Of a DNA stretch of 64,000 nt, positions 13,601-22,739 are shown piece after piece; the stretch's first letter is position 1, and each line of letters starts with the position of its first letter. Below the pieces are notes generated by a model. The model did no database searches and was not told the DNA's origin. It saw only the letters and a list, made by a program, of their open reading frames with translations. Origin of the DNA: Candidula unifasciata (Eukaryota; Mollusca; Gastropoda; Stylommatophora; Geomitridae); contig CAJHNH020000835.1 of the NCBI GenBank assembly GCA_905116865.2, forward strand, positions 641,804 to 705,803. The letters run 5' to 3'. The position numbers were made by a program, and so were the translations under genes.

Positions 13601-16600
13601 TCTGACAGACATCTGTAATGCAAGACATTATACCCAATGTATAAATAGTTCTGCATGCAAAGTCATCAACAGAAAGAGCTCAGACAACACCCAGCACTGA
13701 CATTCTCCAGCAACTAACCTACCAGCATACTCATGCTGCCTACTGCCATGGGTTTATCCCTCAAGCTTGGATCATCTCGCATCTCTACAGCTGCATAAAA
13801 GGCATCCATATCCACATGAACAATGGTGTGGGACAAATCTCTCCTGTCCTCCAGGTCCCTCAACAGCTGGTCAGCCTATAGAACACAGACATTTCACACC
13901 AAATTATTCTGTCCTATCTTGTAACTTAGTCAACTGTGCATCTTATTTCCATAAAGTTTCAATGTCAAACATTTTTTAAGAGAGAGGTGCAATTTATCTG
14001 TTAACACTTAGAATACCACAGGAGAAGGTGAGCAGAGTGATGAGTCAACTGGGCCCAGTCTCTCTACAGCAGGGCTATTCAACTAAGTTTACCCAGGGGC
14101 CACAAGTGTTGACAATGGGGATCATCCTGGGTCAGGGGCCTGGCCCCAGCATATAAGGATCACAAATACAACACAGCTGGCAATTACCCCCAGGCCACTG
14201 ACTAGCCCTCTGCGGGCCAGATTCAGTCTTCAGGCCGCCAGTTTGAATAGCTTTGCGCTAGAGTGTTTAGAAGGAAACTCCTGTACAAATATCATTAGAT
14301 ACCCCTCTGATGTCAAGAACATTCCATGACACACTATCTTTGTCCTGTGTGGATGGCTGCTGGCCATATAATGTCAGATGTTTGTCATCATCCAATCCAC
14401 ATATAAGTGATAGTAAACATATTCTTAACTGTGAGCTCTTTGGTCAAGTCTAGCTGGCTGTATGCAGATTCATATTTCAGGGCTGCCCCTTTCTCCCACC
14501 AAACCCCTGTGTGTGTTACTAGGGCACACACCCTGCATGCTGTAAGAGCTAAACATGGAGGGTCACCATGATCACCTCATCCCACCAAACCCCTGTGTGT
14601 GTTACTAGTGCACATGCCCTGCATGCTGTAAGAGCTAAACATGGAGGGTCGCCATGATCACCTCATCCCACCAAACCTGTGTGTGTGTTACTAGTGCACA
14701 CGCCCTGCTTGCTGTAAGAGCTAAACATGGAGGGTCGCCATGATCACCTTATCCCACCAAACCCGTGTGTGTGTTACTAGTGCACATGCCCTGCATGCTG
14801 TAAGAGCTAAACATGGAGGGTCGCCATGATCACCTCATTCCACCAAACCCGTGTGTGTGTTACTAGTGCACATGCCCTGCATGCTGTAAGAGCTAAACAT
14901 GGAGGGTCGCCATGATCACCTCATCCCACCAAACCCCTGTGTGTGTTACTAGTGCACACATCCTGCATGCTGTAAGAGCTAAACATAGAGGGTTGCCATG
15001 ATCACCTCATCCCACCAAACCTGTGTGTGTGTTACTAGTGCACATGCCCTGCATGCTGTAAGAGCTAAACATGGAGGGTTGCCATGATCACCTCATCCCA
15101 CCAAACCCCTGTGTGTGTTACTAGGGCACACACCCTGCATGCTGTAAGAGCTAAACATGGAGGGTCACCATGATCACCTCATCCCACCAAACCCCTGTGT
15201 GTGTTACTAGTGCACATGCCCTGCATGCTGTAAGAGCTAAACATGGAGGGTCGCCATGATCACCTCATCCCACCAAACCTGTGTGTGTGTTACTAGTGCA
15301 CACGCCCTGCTTGCTGTAAGAGCTAAACATGGAGGGTCGCCATGATCACCTTATCCCACCAAACCCGTGTGTGTGTTACTAGTGCACATGCCCTGCATGC
15401 TGTAAGAGCTAAACATGGAGGGTCGCCATGATCACCTCATCCCACCAAACCCGTGTGTGTGTTACTAGTGCACATGCCCTGCATGCTGTAAGAGCTAAAC
15501 ATGGAGGGTCGCCATGATCACCTCATCCCACCAAACCCCTGTGTGTGTTACTAGTGCACACATCCTGCATGCTGTAAGAGCTAAACATAGAGGGTTGCCA
15601 TGATCACCTCATCCCACCAAACCTGTGTGTGTGTTACTAGTGCACATGCCCTGCATGCTGTAAGAGCTAAACATGGAGGGTCGCCATGATCACCTCATCC
15701 CACCAAACCCCTGTGTGTGTTACTAGGGCATATGCCCTGCATGCTGTAAGAGCTAAACATGGAGGGTCACCATGATCACCTCATCCCACCAAACCCCTGT
15801 GTGTGTTACTAGGGCATATGCCCTGCATGCTGTAAGAGCTAAACATGGAGGGTCGCCATGATCACCTCATCCCACCAAACCCCTGTGTGTGTTACTAGGG
15901 CATATGCCCTGCATGCTGTAAGAGCTAAACATGGAGGGTCGCCATGATCACCTCATCCCACCAAACCCGTGTGTGTGTTACTAGTGCACATGCCCTGCAT
16001 GCTGTAAAAGCTAAACATGGAGGGTCGCCATGATCACCTCATCCCACCAAACCCGTGTGTGTGTTACTAGTGCACACACCCTGCATGCTGTAAGAGCTAA
16101 ACATGGAGGGTCGCCATGATCACCTCATCCCACCAAACCCGTGTGTGTGTTACTAGGGCACATGCCCTGCATGCTGTAAGAGCTAAACATGGAGGGTCGC
16201 CATGATCACCTCATCCCACCAAACCCCTGTGTGTGTTACTAGTGCACACACCCTGCATGCTGTAAGAGCTAAACATGGAGGGTCGCCATGATCACCTCAT
16301 CCCACCAAACCCCTGTGTGTGTTACTAGTGCACATGCCTTGCATGCTGTAAGAGCTAAACATGGAGGGTTGCCATGACCACCTCATCCCAAAAATAACTT
16401 GAGCTGCTAAATACAACTAACCGTGAACAAGGGTACATAAGTCTTGGTCTGAGCTGCTAAATACAACCAACCGTGAACAAGGGTACAAAAGCCTTGGTCT
16501 GAGCTGGATGAGGACTTATGATCCATTTTGAGGCAGAAACAGAAGGATTTCTGTTCAGAGTTCTGAAGAGGAGTTCCCATAGACCAGCATTTGTCAGAAA

Positions 16601-18759
16601 CCTTAACACAACACATGTAATTTGGTAAATGGCAACTTAAAAAAGAAACCACCAGATATGCAGGAGGGAACAACAGAGACAAAGAATCCAACAAGAAAAC
16701 CACAAGAATTGGTGGACAACATCAAGAGATGGATTAGAAAAGCTTCAATGAATGCTCTACAGGGGTGCAGGAGAGAGGCTGTCAGAGACTCAATGTTGAC
16801 ATCCGAGATGCTGCCTGATGACAAGGAATCAACAATAGCCAGCTGTTGCCTTACAGGGTCATTAACTGAATCAAATACACTGCCAACAATACATCTTTCT
16901 AACAACAACAGTCAGGGATCAATGGAGGATTTACAATGGGAAGCTAATAAGTCTGTTCTGCTTCAGCAAGTTCACAAGAGAGCTCATTCCAGTGATTAAT
17001 GAGTTAGAGAGCCTAATGAAGTGAAACAACATTTGTTGAGAATTGCTGAGATGAGATCTAACGTCAACTAATAGATGATCATCTCTGGTAGGGCCGGGAA
17101 ACTGTGATCATGAACTTGGTGAGTAATTACTTCTAACACCAAGGCACTGACAGATAACTGCAGTAACTGACAGATAACTGCAGTCACATCATCTGCAATG
17201 GTCATTTCAATTAGGCCACAAATAACCCCAGAGAACATAGCCAGAGAAATAAGAATTCATCATAGCAGTGAGTCGGGAAGATTGTATAACACAACAAGAA
17301 AGTCACACATCCACTGCCCATAATCAATGATCCCCCAAAAGATCCAGAAGGCAACTACAAGCACCAGTAGATGTCATCTAGACTCTGCAAGTTTACCTGA
17401 CGAAATCCGAACTGTAGCTGAGCAGCAGTGATACTGGCAGCTAAAGACTGTTGTTGCTGGATCCTCAAGTTCAGCGTTGCTTCCTTTCTTCTCTCATTCT
17501 CATAGAACTTGGATCCTGAGAGACAACAAGACTTCTTCACATGTACACATCTGAATTGAGCACCATCTAACACTGTCCCTGATAGGAAACCACAATGTTC
17601 TGGTGTGTGCCTGTGTATGTGTAACGTGTGCTTAGGTAAACATTTAGATACCTGGTAATCTGTTAAACATTTAGATATGGAATTATGAATGTTTGCATTC
17701 ATTCCATACACAGGTCTATGAGATCTTACACATAGGGATGAACACACCAACACATAAACGTACCCAGACACTCACACACATTTCTCTCTCTCTCTGCCTG
17801 TGTGAGTCTATGTGTGTGTATGCCGGTTTGTGTGTGCGTGTGTCTGTGTGTGTGTGTATCTTCGTGTGTGATTGTGTCTGTATGCATGTCTCTTTTTGTG
17901 TGTGTGTCTGCATTTGTTTCTATGGGTGTGTCTGTGAGTGCATGTGTATATCTGTATGTTTGTATATGTGTGCAATGTGCCTGTCTGTGTTGGTATGTAG
18001 GTATGTATGTGGGTGAATGGGGATGTGTTTATGTGTGTGTGAAGGTATGTGGGTGTGTTTGAATGAGTGTGTGTGTGTGTGTGCATGCGCTAGTGTGTGC
18101 ATGCATTTTACCACCCATGCTTTTGTGCTTTTTTGGGGGGGATATTCATAATATGCATATTATCATATGAATATTACATGCTTATTGATAAAATACAGCT
18201 GCAGTGTGAAGACAGGTGTTTGGAAGGGCCGAATGTAAGACGGGCCTGAGTGCCCAATTTGTGACCATTTGAAAATAAAGTTTGTTTGTTCGTTCGTTCT
18301 CTCTCTCTTGTGTGTGTGTGTGTATGTGGTGTGGTGTGGTGGGTGGGTGTGTGTGTGTGCGTGCGTGCATGCTTGCTGGTACAAGACCACACTTTCTGTT
18401 TGTTTGTTTTTTAAACATCCTTGGCCAGGAAAACTGTTATTTAAAAAATAATAAAAAAAGGTAAGAAAAAGAAATGTGAAAACAAAGAGTCAAACTGACA
18501 TACCTTTTGATGCTTCATAAATGATCTTGTTGATTCTCTCTTTGTCCAGACCTTCCATGCCAGCCTTGTTGTCATTTAAGGACATGCTGCTGACCAAAGT
18601 AGAACAGCTGATAGTGCCTGCCCCAATCCTCCCATGGCTGGATCCACTGACATCCGCCCCAGCTGAACCTGCTAACTGACCATCTATTGGTCTATTACTG
18701 GCTACAAGATCATCACTCCCACCCAGAGGTGACAGAGCCACTGGGCCACTTGGTTCCAT
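1481..18759 (-). CDS. POLK: DNA polymerase kappa, exons 1-8 (3' end outside window)
   Basis: Y-family translesion DNA polymerase that extends mispaired or lesion-containing primer ends (for example at bulky N2-guanine adducts) in the nucleus. Eight minus-strand coding exons join in phase: 18504-18759, 17397-17515, 13723-13875, 9486-10032, 7760-7884, 6923-7089, 4612-4741 and 1481-1652. They total 1,669 nt, about 556 residues. Visible motifs are [13 protein letters not shown] (kappa N-clasp), [12 protein letters not shown] (first catalytic aspartate), [11 protein letters not shown] (catalytic Asp-Glu), [13 protein letters not shown], the helix-hairpin-helix [15 protein letters not shown], and little-finger blocks starting RKSIST and GKTVTLKIK. 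The start ATG at 18759 opens a longer, variable N-terminus than in vertebrates. The C-terminal UBZ fingers and PCNA-binding tail would lie left of position 1. Introns are filled with retroelements and satellites. Confidence 0.93.
1740..2760 (+). pseudogene. RTE/CR1-like retrotransposon RT remnant, interrupted
   Basis: Lies antisense in POLK intron 7. At 1,800-1,925 the frame reads [22 protein letters not shown], then a degraded catalytic box (SGDNTD in place of the usual FADDID) and AGSKAELCD. About 370 unrelated bases intervene. From about 2,295 RT sequence resumes ([16 protein letters not shown], then [18 protein letters not shown]) and can be followed with stops to about 2,760 ([11 protein letters not shown]). 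The 5' half with the endonuclease is absent. Confidence 0.65.
2931..3742 (-). mobile_element. Penelope-like element 3' fragment with GIY-YIG domain
   Basis: Two overlapping minus-strand ORFs (3389-3742 and 2931-3413), separated by a frameshift. The first holds the linker after RT ([12 protein letters not shown], then [11 protein letters not shown]). The second holds [10 protein letters not shown] followed by [18 protein letters not shown], the GIY-YIG endonuclease of Penelope-like elements. The RT core is missing, so the element is 5'-truncated. It lies in POLK intron 7 in gene orientation. A hammerhead-like motif lies about 130 bp downstream. Confidence 0.75.
3838..3892 (+). repeat. Short element end with (TTATG)n
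   Basis: ACCCTAACGGGTCAAGGG followed by repeated TTATG. This looks like the simple-repeat tail of a retroposed element; the owner is unclear. Confidence 0.35.
4098..4611 (-). repeat. 54-bp tandem array copying the exon 7 donor
   Basis: About nine units of roughly 54 bp, two or three of them shortened, abut POLK exon 7. On the minus strand each carries ACAGATTTGTGGTAACTG or a one- or two-base variant. That is the last bases of exon 7 plus its 5' splice site. The array therefore arose by duplication of the exon 7/intron 7 boundary. The true exon is the outermost unit, the only one preceded by the exon body. Confidence 0.85.
4612..4741 (-). CDS. POLK: POLK exon 7 (little finger start)
   Basis: 130 nt, acceptor CAAAG|AGATGC, donor GTG|GTAACT. 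It completes the arginine of exon 6 and reads [18 protein letters not shown], then [20 protein letters not shown]. The family position that is usually valine before the ERTF block reads Thr-Glu-His here. The donor region is repeated many times just downstream (4,098-4,611). Confidence 0.9.
4742..5205. other. POLK intron 6, unremarkable part
   Basis: AT-rich intronic sequence with no recognisable domain or repeat. Confidence 0.4.
5206..6440 (+). pseudogene. Non-LTR retrotransposon 3' part, RT plus terminal C2H2 motif
   Basis: Antisense in POLK intron 6. The frame 5206-5598 reads [19 protein letters not shown] and [10 protein letters not shown] (FADD box). The block normally between those motifs, with the PQGSP-like turn, is missing, which indicates an internal deletion of about 50 codons. 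Later frames give VSRFTXLGS-like and [13 protein letters not shown] motifs. Near 6,300 is [19 protein letters not shown] with a final HLRTH, the C-terminal C2H2 finger seen in this retroelement group. An AACAACATAACATA tail ends it. Several stops and frameshifts make it non-functional. Confidence 0.78.
6441..6922. other. POLK intron 6, start region
   Basis: Intronic sequence next to exon 6. Overlapping minus-strand ORFs are read-through of exon 6. Nothing else recognisable. Confidence 0.4.
6923..7089 (-). CDS. POLK: POLK exon 6 (thumb helix-hairpin-helix)
   Basis: 167 nt, acceptor TCCTAG|ATTCC, donor AAAG|GTCAG. Reads [19 protein letters not shown], the helix-hairpin-helix that grips the DNA backbone, and ends GIGSSVIE plus two bases of an arginine codon (phase 2). 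The donor GTCAGA is weaker than the others. Confidence 0.87.
7495..7682 (+). mobile_element. SINE body (shared-domain family)
   Basis: In POLK intron 5. TGCTGGGAAGTAAAGGTGGA, then GATGCTGGTCATATCACCCA and GGGTGCCGACTTATCC, matches the bodies at 55,085-55,310 and, inverted, 59,505-59,845. The tRNA-like head is not clear in this copy. Confidence 0.55.
7760..7884 (-). CDS. POLK: POLK exon 5 (palm to thumb)
   Basis: 125 nt, acceptor TTTTAG|GCATT, donor AAAA|GTAAGT. The split glycine with exon 4 gives [20 protein letters not shown], the most conserved block of the family, then LPVRK. Ends in phase 0. Confidence 0.92.
7885..8756. other. POLK intron 4, non-repeat part
   Basis: Ordinary intronic sequence with no ORF of interest. 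It leads into the 55-bp array. Confidence 0.4.
8757..9385. repeat. 55-bp tandem array
   Basis: About eleven units with ATGACATCAGGTGACA and GATGACAAGCCTGTCA as recognisable parts. Units alternate between ACACTGAACAATG and ATTCTGAATAATG variants. It lies in POLK intron 4, ending about 100 bp before exon 4. Each unit contains the CRE/AP-1-like string TGACATCA; no function is implied. Confidence 0.9.
9486..10032 (-). CDS. POLK: POLK exon 4 (fingers and palm)
   Basis: 547 nt, acceptor TTTCAG|AGC, donor GCAG|GTATG, ending in phase 1. Starts [19 protein letters not shown] (fingers) and includes [13 protein letters not shown] with the catalytic Asp-Glu pair. A poorly conserved insert of about 75 residues contains two CxxC-like cysteine pairs. 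Conserved sequence resumes at [17 protein letters not shown]. Confidence 0.93.
10095..10165 (+). mobile_element. Possible tRNA-like SINE head fragment
   Basis: GGTTAGTTAACTGGCTTACC with an A-box-like spacing to GAGTTCGATCC, a near-consensus B box. No body or tail is seen. It lies in POLK intron 3. Confidence 0.35.
10488..13640. repeat. 47-bp satellite with 1,078-bp higher-order period
   Basis: About 67 units in POLK intron 3, recognisable by GGCAGATCTCTCTAATGCAA and CTTAATACACAAAGTGTAAG. Three rare variants recur exactly 1,078 bp apart: GTGAAATG at 11,375/12,453, ACAACGTG at 11,463/12,541 and CTAATATAAG near 11,773/12,851. About 23 units were therefore duplicated as a block. The last copies after 13,240 are diverged. 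The 91-codon plus-strand ORF at 13,260 is only this repeat. Confidence 0.95.
13723..13875 (-). CDS. POLK: POLK exon 3 (palm, first catalytic aspartate)
   Basis: 153 nt, exactly 51 codons, phase 0 on both sides; acceptor TATAG|GCT, donor CTG|GTAGGT. Contains [18 protein letters not shown], the metal-binding palm motif, and ends GSMSML. No long ORF marks this exon; it was found by reading across the splice sites. Confidence 0.92.
14070..14255. mobile_element. hAT-like MITE (CAGGG termini), copy 1
   Basis: Ends CAGGGCTATTCAACT and, inverted, CAAAGCTATTCAAACT, with GGGGCC and GGCCGCC just inside. Flanks CTCTACAG and CGCTAGAG agree at six of eight positions, a decayed 8-bp duplication. It sits in POLK intron 2. 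A second copy is at 57,665-58,245. Confidence 0.65.
14494..16390. repeat. 86-bp satellite with 602-bp higher-order period
   Basis: About 22 units in POLK intron 2, recognisable by CATCCCACCAAACC, GTGTGTTACTAGTGCACA and GCTGTAAGAGCTAAACATGG. Variants recur 602 bp (seven units) apart: CGCCCTGCTTG at 14,701/15,303 and CATCCTGCATG at 14,959/15,561. Confidence 0.95.
16396..17396. other. POLK intron 2, remaining part
   Basis: A 50-bp segment beginning GAGCTGCTAAATACAAC occurs twice (near 16,411 and 16,451). The 125-codon plus-strand ORF at 16,622-16,999 has no recognisable domain and lies antisense in the intron, so I do not call it a gene. CAGATAACTGCAGT is duplicated near 17,150. Confidence 0.4.
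17397..17515 (-). CDS. POLK: POLK exon 2 (N-clasp helix)
   Basis: 119 nt, acceptor CTCAG|GATCC, donor CAG|GTAAAC. Joining phase 1 to exon 1 restores Gly-Ser-Lys-Phe-Tyr, as in the kappa family. A Gln-rich helix follows ([11 protein letters not shown]). Ends in phase 0. Confidence 0.88.
17780..18100. repeat. GT-rich microsatellite region
   Basis: Irregular (TG)n and TGTG/TATG repeats in POLK intron 1. The Cys/Val-rich and His/Thr-rich ORFs on both strands come from it. Confidence 0.9.
18158..18372 (+). repeat. Short interspersed repeat, copy 2 of 2, plus (TG)n
   Basis: Matches 620-775 from TGCTTATTGATAAAATACAG to AATAAAGTT, TTCGTTCG and CT repeats, then passes into a TG microsatellite. It lies in POLK intron 1. 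Confidence 0.6.
18504..18759 (-). CDS. POLK: POLK exon 1 (start codon, N-clasp)
   Basis: 256 nt from ATG to donor AAAG|GTATG, ending in phase 1. The first 57 residues or so are rich in Ser, Gly and Ala and not conserved. The last 28 (from [15 protein letters not shown]) match the kappa N-clasp. A glycine codon is split with exon 2. Confidence 0.85.
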
Positions 18760-18906
18760 TCTTCAGGACCAGGTTACAATGCACAATTACTGCCCAAAGT
18801 TAGCTTTCTGTTGGATAACTGAGAATGTAGAATAAATTAATACAGATAATTAGCTGTGAATATGCTAGGAACATTTCGGCAGCATTATCAGGCAAATATA
18901 GGGAGG

Positions 18907-19121
18907 TTAAAATAGCAGATTCTTCATCGTCCTAATGGTGGAGCACATGCCCTGAACCAACTTACTTAAACCATTTGTAATTTCTCTCATGGTTTTTAGG
19001 TAGCCCATGCATGCCAATTCTGGTGAGTCACCTCCCAGGATACGCACAAGTTCTCTTGTCTTATAGATCCCTGTAACATGGTCAACAATAACTGATCCAC
19101 TGACTGGGCACTTGATAGTTG
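18907..19121 (-). CDS. Candidate exon of unknown gene
   Basis: On the minus strand a pyrimidine-rich tract and TGTGTAG acceptor precede 19,121. The frame reads ATIKCPVSGSVIVDHVTG, then IYKTRELVRILGGDSPELA, and reaches a stop at 18,907. A GTAAGT donor at 18,965 would end it after 156 nt instead. It lies just upstream of POLK exon 1 on the same strand. It could be an untranslated or alternative POLK exon, the last exon of a neighbouring gene, or chance. I do not recognise the sequence. Confidence 0.3.
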
Positions 19122-19730
19122 CTACACAACAACAAATATAGAATACATTTAAAATCAAAACAACAACCAAAAATAGCGATACACAACATTCAATGGAACA
19201 TTCCAAATAACACAGTCCCAGCTTCATACTTATGATGAATAGAATAAAAGCTTTATATTTAAATCATTAACAGCTGACACTGTAAGATCTCTGATGGATT
19301 AACAGTAAAGCTGTTTGCCATGCACTCTGAGGATCTTAGGTTCATTTCATAAACTGCATCATTCATTGGGCCTTTCTCGACATGAAATGAACTACACAAT
19401 GGTAACAAAGAGGAGAGTATTCCATCCACTAAGCAGTCATAAGAGCAACTTTTTAAAAAAATGTGGTGCCGAAGGAATGAAATAAAATAAACAAAGGCTA
19501 GAAAAATAGTTGCAACAAATAAAATGTAATATTGTTAATATATAATATAATAGTAGGAATAAAAGAGTAGGAATTTAAATGATAATGATCCATAAATGGT
19601 ATTGGAAAGAGATAGAATAAAGTGATAATATAAAATTAAATTTTTTAAAAATATGCATAAAAGTAAATATAATTTTTAATGTGATAATAGTAAAACTTTA
19701 GATGGACATTGATACCTTCTGGACTAAGAA
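19122..19730. other. AT-rich stretch without gene
   Basis: Increasingly AT-rich towards 19,500-19,720, with no ORF of interest. Any POLK promoter would lie between 18,760 and here, but no clear core-promoter motif is seen. Confidence 0.4.
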
Positions 19731-19737
19731 CACTTAG

Positions 19738-19960
19738 GCTACAACGTAAAGCGCATCAGTGTATGCATATTTTATCACCTAGCAATAGGTGTTTCGTCCT
19801 TTTTAGGGCGAAATTTTTTGTTATGTGAAGCCCCACCCTGGTTTGTGCCAGGGGCCGCAATATAGGCAGGCCATAAATATCATCCACATGGTGGCACTTT
19901 GCGGCATCAGGTGTTTATCGCTTGTGTGATTCCTGGTGGGGTAAAAAGTCAGTCAGAACA
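19738..19960 (-). repeat. Hairpin-rich segment downstream of a Penelope-like element
   Basis: On the minus strand two hairpins are adjacent: TTTCGCCC and GGACGAAA around an A-rich loop (one mismatch), then CACCTA and TAGGTG around TTGC. Further upstream CCCTGG and CCAGGG face each other. GGACGAAACACC resembles the 3' half of a hammerhead ribozyme core, but no CTGANGA box is in place. Confidence 0.5.
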
Positions 19961-19989
19961 CTTAGGCTGCAGATGAGGCAATTTTCCAA

Positions 19990-21180
19990 AGCGAGGCGTG
20001 TGGTATGATCGCTAGAGCAAGATTTTGATGCAGTGAAAGATATATAATCTCTGCCTCTGGGTCAGAGCTGTTAAAATAGAGAAAGATAGGTTTAAGTGTC
20101 TTCTTGTCAATTTCAGAGGTGTTCCCGGAAACGATCAGCTAACTTCCTGCCAGTTTCCCCAATGTATGCCTTGTTGCACATTTTGCAGATTATGATATAA
20201 ATGACGTTGCGGGATCCACAAGTAAAAGGTTCCCTAATTTGGAAAGAACCATTAGGGAAATTAATCGGGGAGGTCTGGACAACGGAGGGAGAAATGTCTT
20301 GCACGTGGTGCGGGAGCATTCAGAAGTCCCAAAAGGAAGTGCTGTGTGGATTGACAGGAGTCGGCTCCTGACAAGTATGTCTTTAAGGTTGCGATTTTAT
20401 CTATAAACTTAATCTTGGCTTCCCACTGAAGATCACCTTGGTGTCTAGATCAAAGCAGAGGATGTCCAAATGGCAACAGAATATTTTGGAAGCAACCACA
20501 TTGTTAGGATGAAATGTCTAAATCAATCTGGATCCATTACTGATGGAACTATGTTTGGTGGAGAAAGCATCTCTCCAGTTGTTGGTTAATACATTGTTCA
20601 GAGCCTCATGTAGGAGGTGTTCCAGATATGGAAGAAATCAAGAAGTTCAACTGATTTATCAAATAAGAATCATCAAAGCACAACCTGTGCAGTCAGAGGA
20701 ACTGTGAGTACAGAACAGAATTTTTACAAGGCAGTGGGTGACACGATGTATAGAGGAGATAGCTGTGAGAATCCATAGGTTTGTAGTAGGCTGTAGTCTT
20801 CAAACATGAGAAATCGATAATGACCGTGATGTCAAGAAAGTTTACGGAAGTGGTGGAGATCAGTGAGGTGAATTTGATAGCCGGATCAAAATTGTTGTTG
20901 TAGTTGATGTACTGGTCAAGCTCAACCACAGGCATTTTGGTAATAACAACGCCAACATCTATGTATCTCCACTATAAACCAAACTCATATATAAGGTGGC
21001 CCATAAAAAGGCATGCATAATTGGGACCAATCTTGGTGCCCATCGCAACACTACTAATCTGGTAAAAATACTCAGAATTTAACTAAAACAAGTTAAGGGT
21101 CAGTAACAGTTCAGCGAGGCACAGAAGAACTGCAGTAGGGACGATGGGGTTGGACCTTCTGTAGAAGAAAGAACTGGAGT
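19990..21180 (-). mobile_element. Penelope-like element, decayed RT and GIY-YIG endonuclease
   Basis: On the minus strand 20,990-21,080 reads VAMGTKIGPNYACLFMGHL, the characteristic RT motif of Penelope-like elements, then a damaged RYIDD box. 20,693-20,935 reads STTSVNFLDITVIIDFS and DSHSYLLYTSCHPLPCK. 20,113-20,319 reads YIIICKMCNKAYIGETGRK followed by RFREH, the GIY-YIG endonuclease. Stops and frameshifts separate the blocks. The N-terminal part is missing. Confidence 0.8.
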
Positions 21181-21915
21181 GCCATAACTTTTTAAAGCCT
21201 GAGTAACGTTGTTACTGAGAAGTTCCGTTTTGCCAAAACAACACTGTTAGCGTCAATAGTGTGTCCCGTACATATTGCTTCACCCATAGCTCCGTATTTG
21301 TTTCTTATGTTCAGAACTACCATTAAAGTATTCAGGTAAGGTTACTCTAATGTTTTCCTGTGAATAACATTCTGTATTCCAAGACATGTGGGCAGACTGA
21401 TCAGATTCATAGATACCTAACGTTGAACAGTGCCTTTTCTAGGTTTTTAAGTGCCATGCATACAAACGTTTCAACCACAAGTACCGGCCGTAAAATGCCT
21501 CTTTCTGCCACCAAAACTCAGAAACTGTTTATAGTTCTGATGATGATAATGAAAATTTTGATTTTTCTTAAAGTGATTCGGACGGTGAATTTACACCAGC
21601 GGCAGCTGAGCGATCAGCTGTTTGGGAACATAGTGCGTGTGTAATGGCCTAATTTTCTGCCAATTTTATTATCTTACATTTTGTTCAGCACTCTATGAGA
21701 ACTAAGAGCCCTTTGAGTGCTAAACTAACCCAGAAACTTATCACTACCTGGGAATTTGTTAGGAAATTAAACAAACTTTAAAGTATTATTCTCAAATTTA
21801 TAAATTCACCGCTCTTGTGGCTGCAAAACGATGGTAAGTGAAGAATTTTTTGGGTAAAATTATATTGTGAAATGAACACCTGCTGAATTCTTCTTTCCTA
21901 CTAATTATAACAATA
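21181..21915. other. Stretch without recognised gene
   Basis: A frame near 21,530-21,640 gives an acidic SDDDNENFDFS and SDSDGEF segment reminiscent of transposase N-termini, but no catalytic domain follows. AT-rich sequence fills the rest. Confidence 0.35.
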
Positions 21916-22063
21916 TTAACTCTTTGAGTCACAAGGAAAACATCATACGTTCATAGGTTCCTACCTAGAAGCCCAATGAACGCATGATGCGCTGATTTTA
22001 TTACTTTCTTTACTACTCCCTGGGCCTGTGATGCTAAAACCCCCTGGGACTCAAAGAGTTTAA
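21916..22063. mobile_element. Small TTAA-flanked MITE
   Basis: 148 bp bounded by TTAA on both sides, with inverted ends CTCTTTGAGTC and GACTCAAAGAG. TTAA target sites are typical of piggyBac-type elements. There is no coding capacity. Confidence 0.55.
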
Positions 22064-22117
22064 CATATATTTATCATCATATTCAGAATGTACATTCATT
22101 TCTCTTTAAAAATATAG

Positions 22118-22640
22118 GCTCTCCTTTAAATAACGGTCCCAAATGATCTATGCAGAAAGTAAACCCAAACAGAGCCTCACTCATATCTAAAATTTGCATT
22201 TCTTTTGCGGCGATTCAACCGTGTCAAAAGTAGGATTAATTGCGCACGACATTTTTGCAAAACGCAACAGACTTTTTTACGACGATTAAACAGCGGCAAA
22301 ACTAGGATTAACTACGGACGAAAAATTAGCGACACGCAAGAATACTCCCGATAGCGCTATCCTACGGCAGGGCTACAGTTATATGTAAGTTGCGGACCAC
22401 TTTTCGCCGACTATAGTGCCACCTCCGAGGGGCTAAACTAGATGGCTATTACTCACGAGCAGCAGCAGGTACCGCTTCTCCTGCAGCTTCCTCCATTGTA
22501 TTTGCTCGTGAGTCCTAGCCATCTAGTTTAGCCTCTTCCACGCTGCGCGTAGCGGCGCGGGGGATACTCTCGGAGGTGGCACTATAGTCGCAGGAAAACA
22601 GTCATGAGCTACTTCTTGCGTCGATAGTGGCGGCTGCTGG
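22118..22640. mobile_element. Fold-back element, core copy 1
   Basis: Starts like the element at 44,563 (GGCTCTCCTTTAAATAACGG). In its centre are the inverted arms CTAAACTAGATGGCT and AGCCATCTAGTTTAG, with ACTCACGAGCAG and TTTGCTCGTGAGT inside and the GC hairpin GCGCGTAGCGGCGCGG beside them. CCACCTCCGAG and CTCGGAGGTGG form outer arms. The right terminus is not recognisable. Confidence 0.65.
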
Positions 22641-22739
22641 TTTGAAGTTGTCCCGAGGCAACATGCGCGTACATTTAAACGCGCATTATTGATTATGTCT
22701 CACCCGCAAGGAGAATCGCAGATAAGTCGCAGCCTGTTG

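Noticed and set aside
10488..13640. Possible CRISPR array
   Set aside because: Units are contiguous with no unique spacers, and the context is eukaryotic introns. The same applies to all other arrays here.
16622..16999. 125-codon plus-strand ORF as a small gene
   Set aside because: No recognisable domain, overlapping minus-strand ORFs, and position inside a POLK intron; likely chance.
19738..19960. Complete hammerhead ribozyme
   Set aside because: The CTGANGA box is absent at the required place and the base before the would-be cleavage site does not pair; reported only as hairpins.
21360..21650. piggyBac transposase N-terminus next to a TTAA MITE
   Set aside because: Only a short acidic segment with stops; no catalytic DDD region found.
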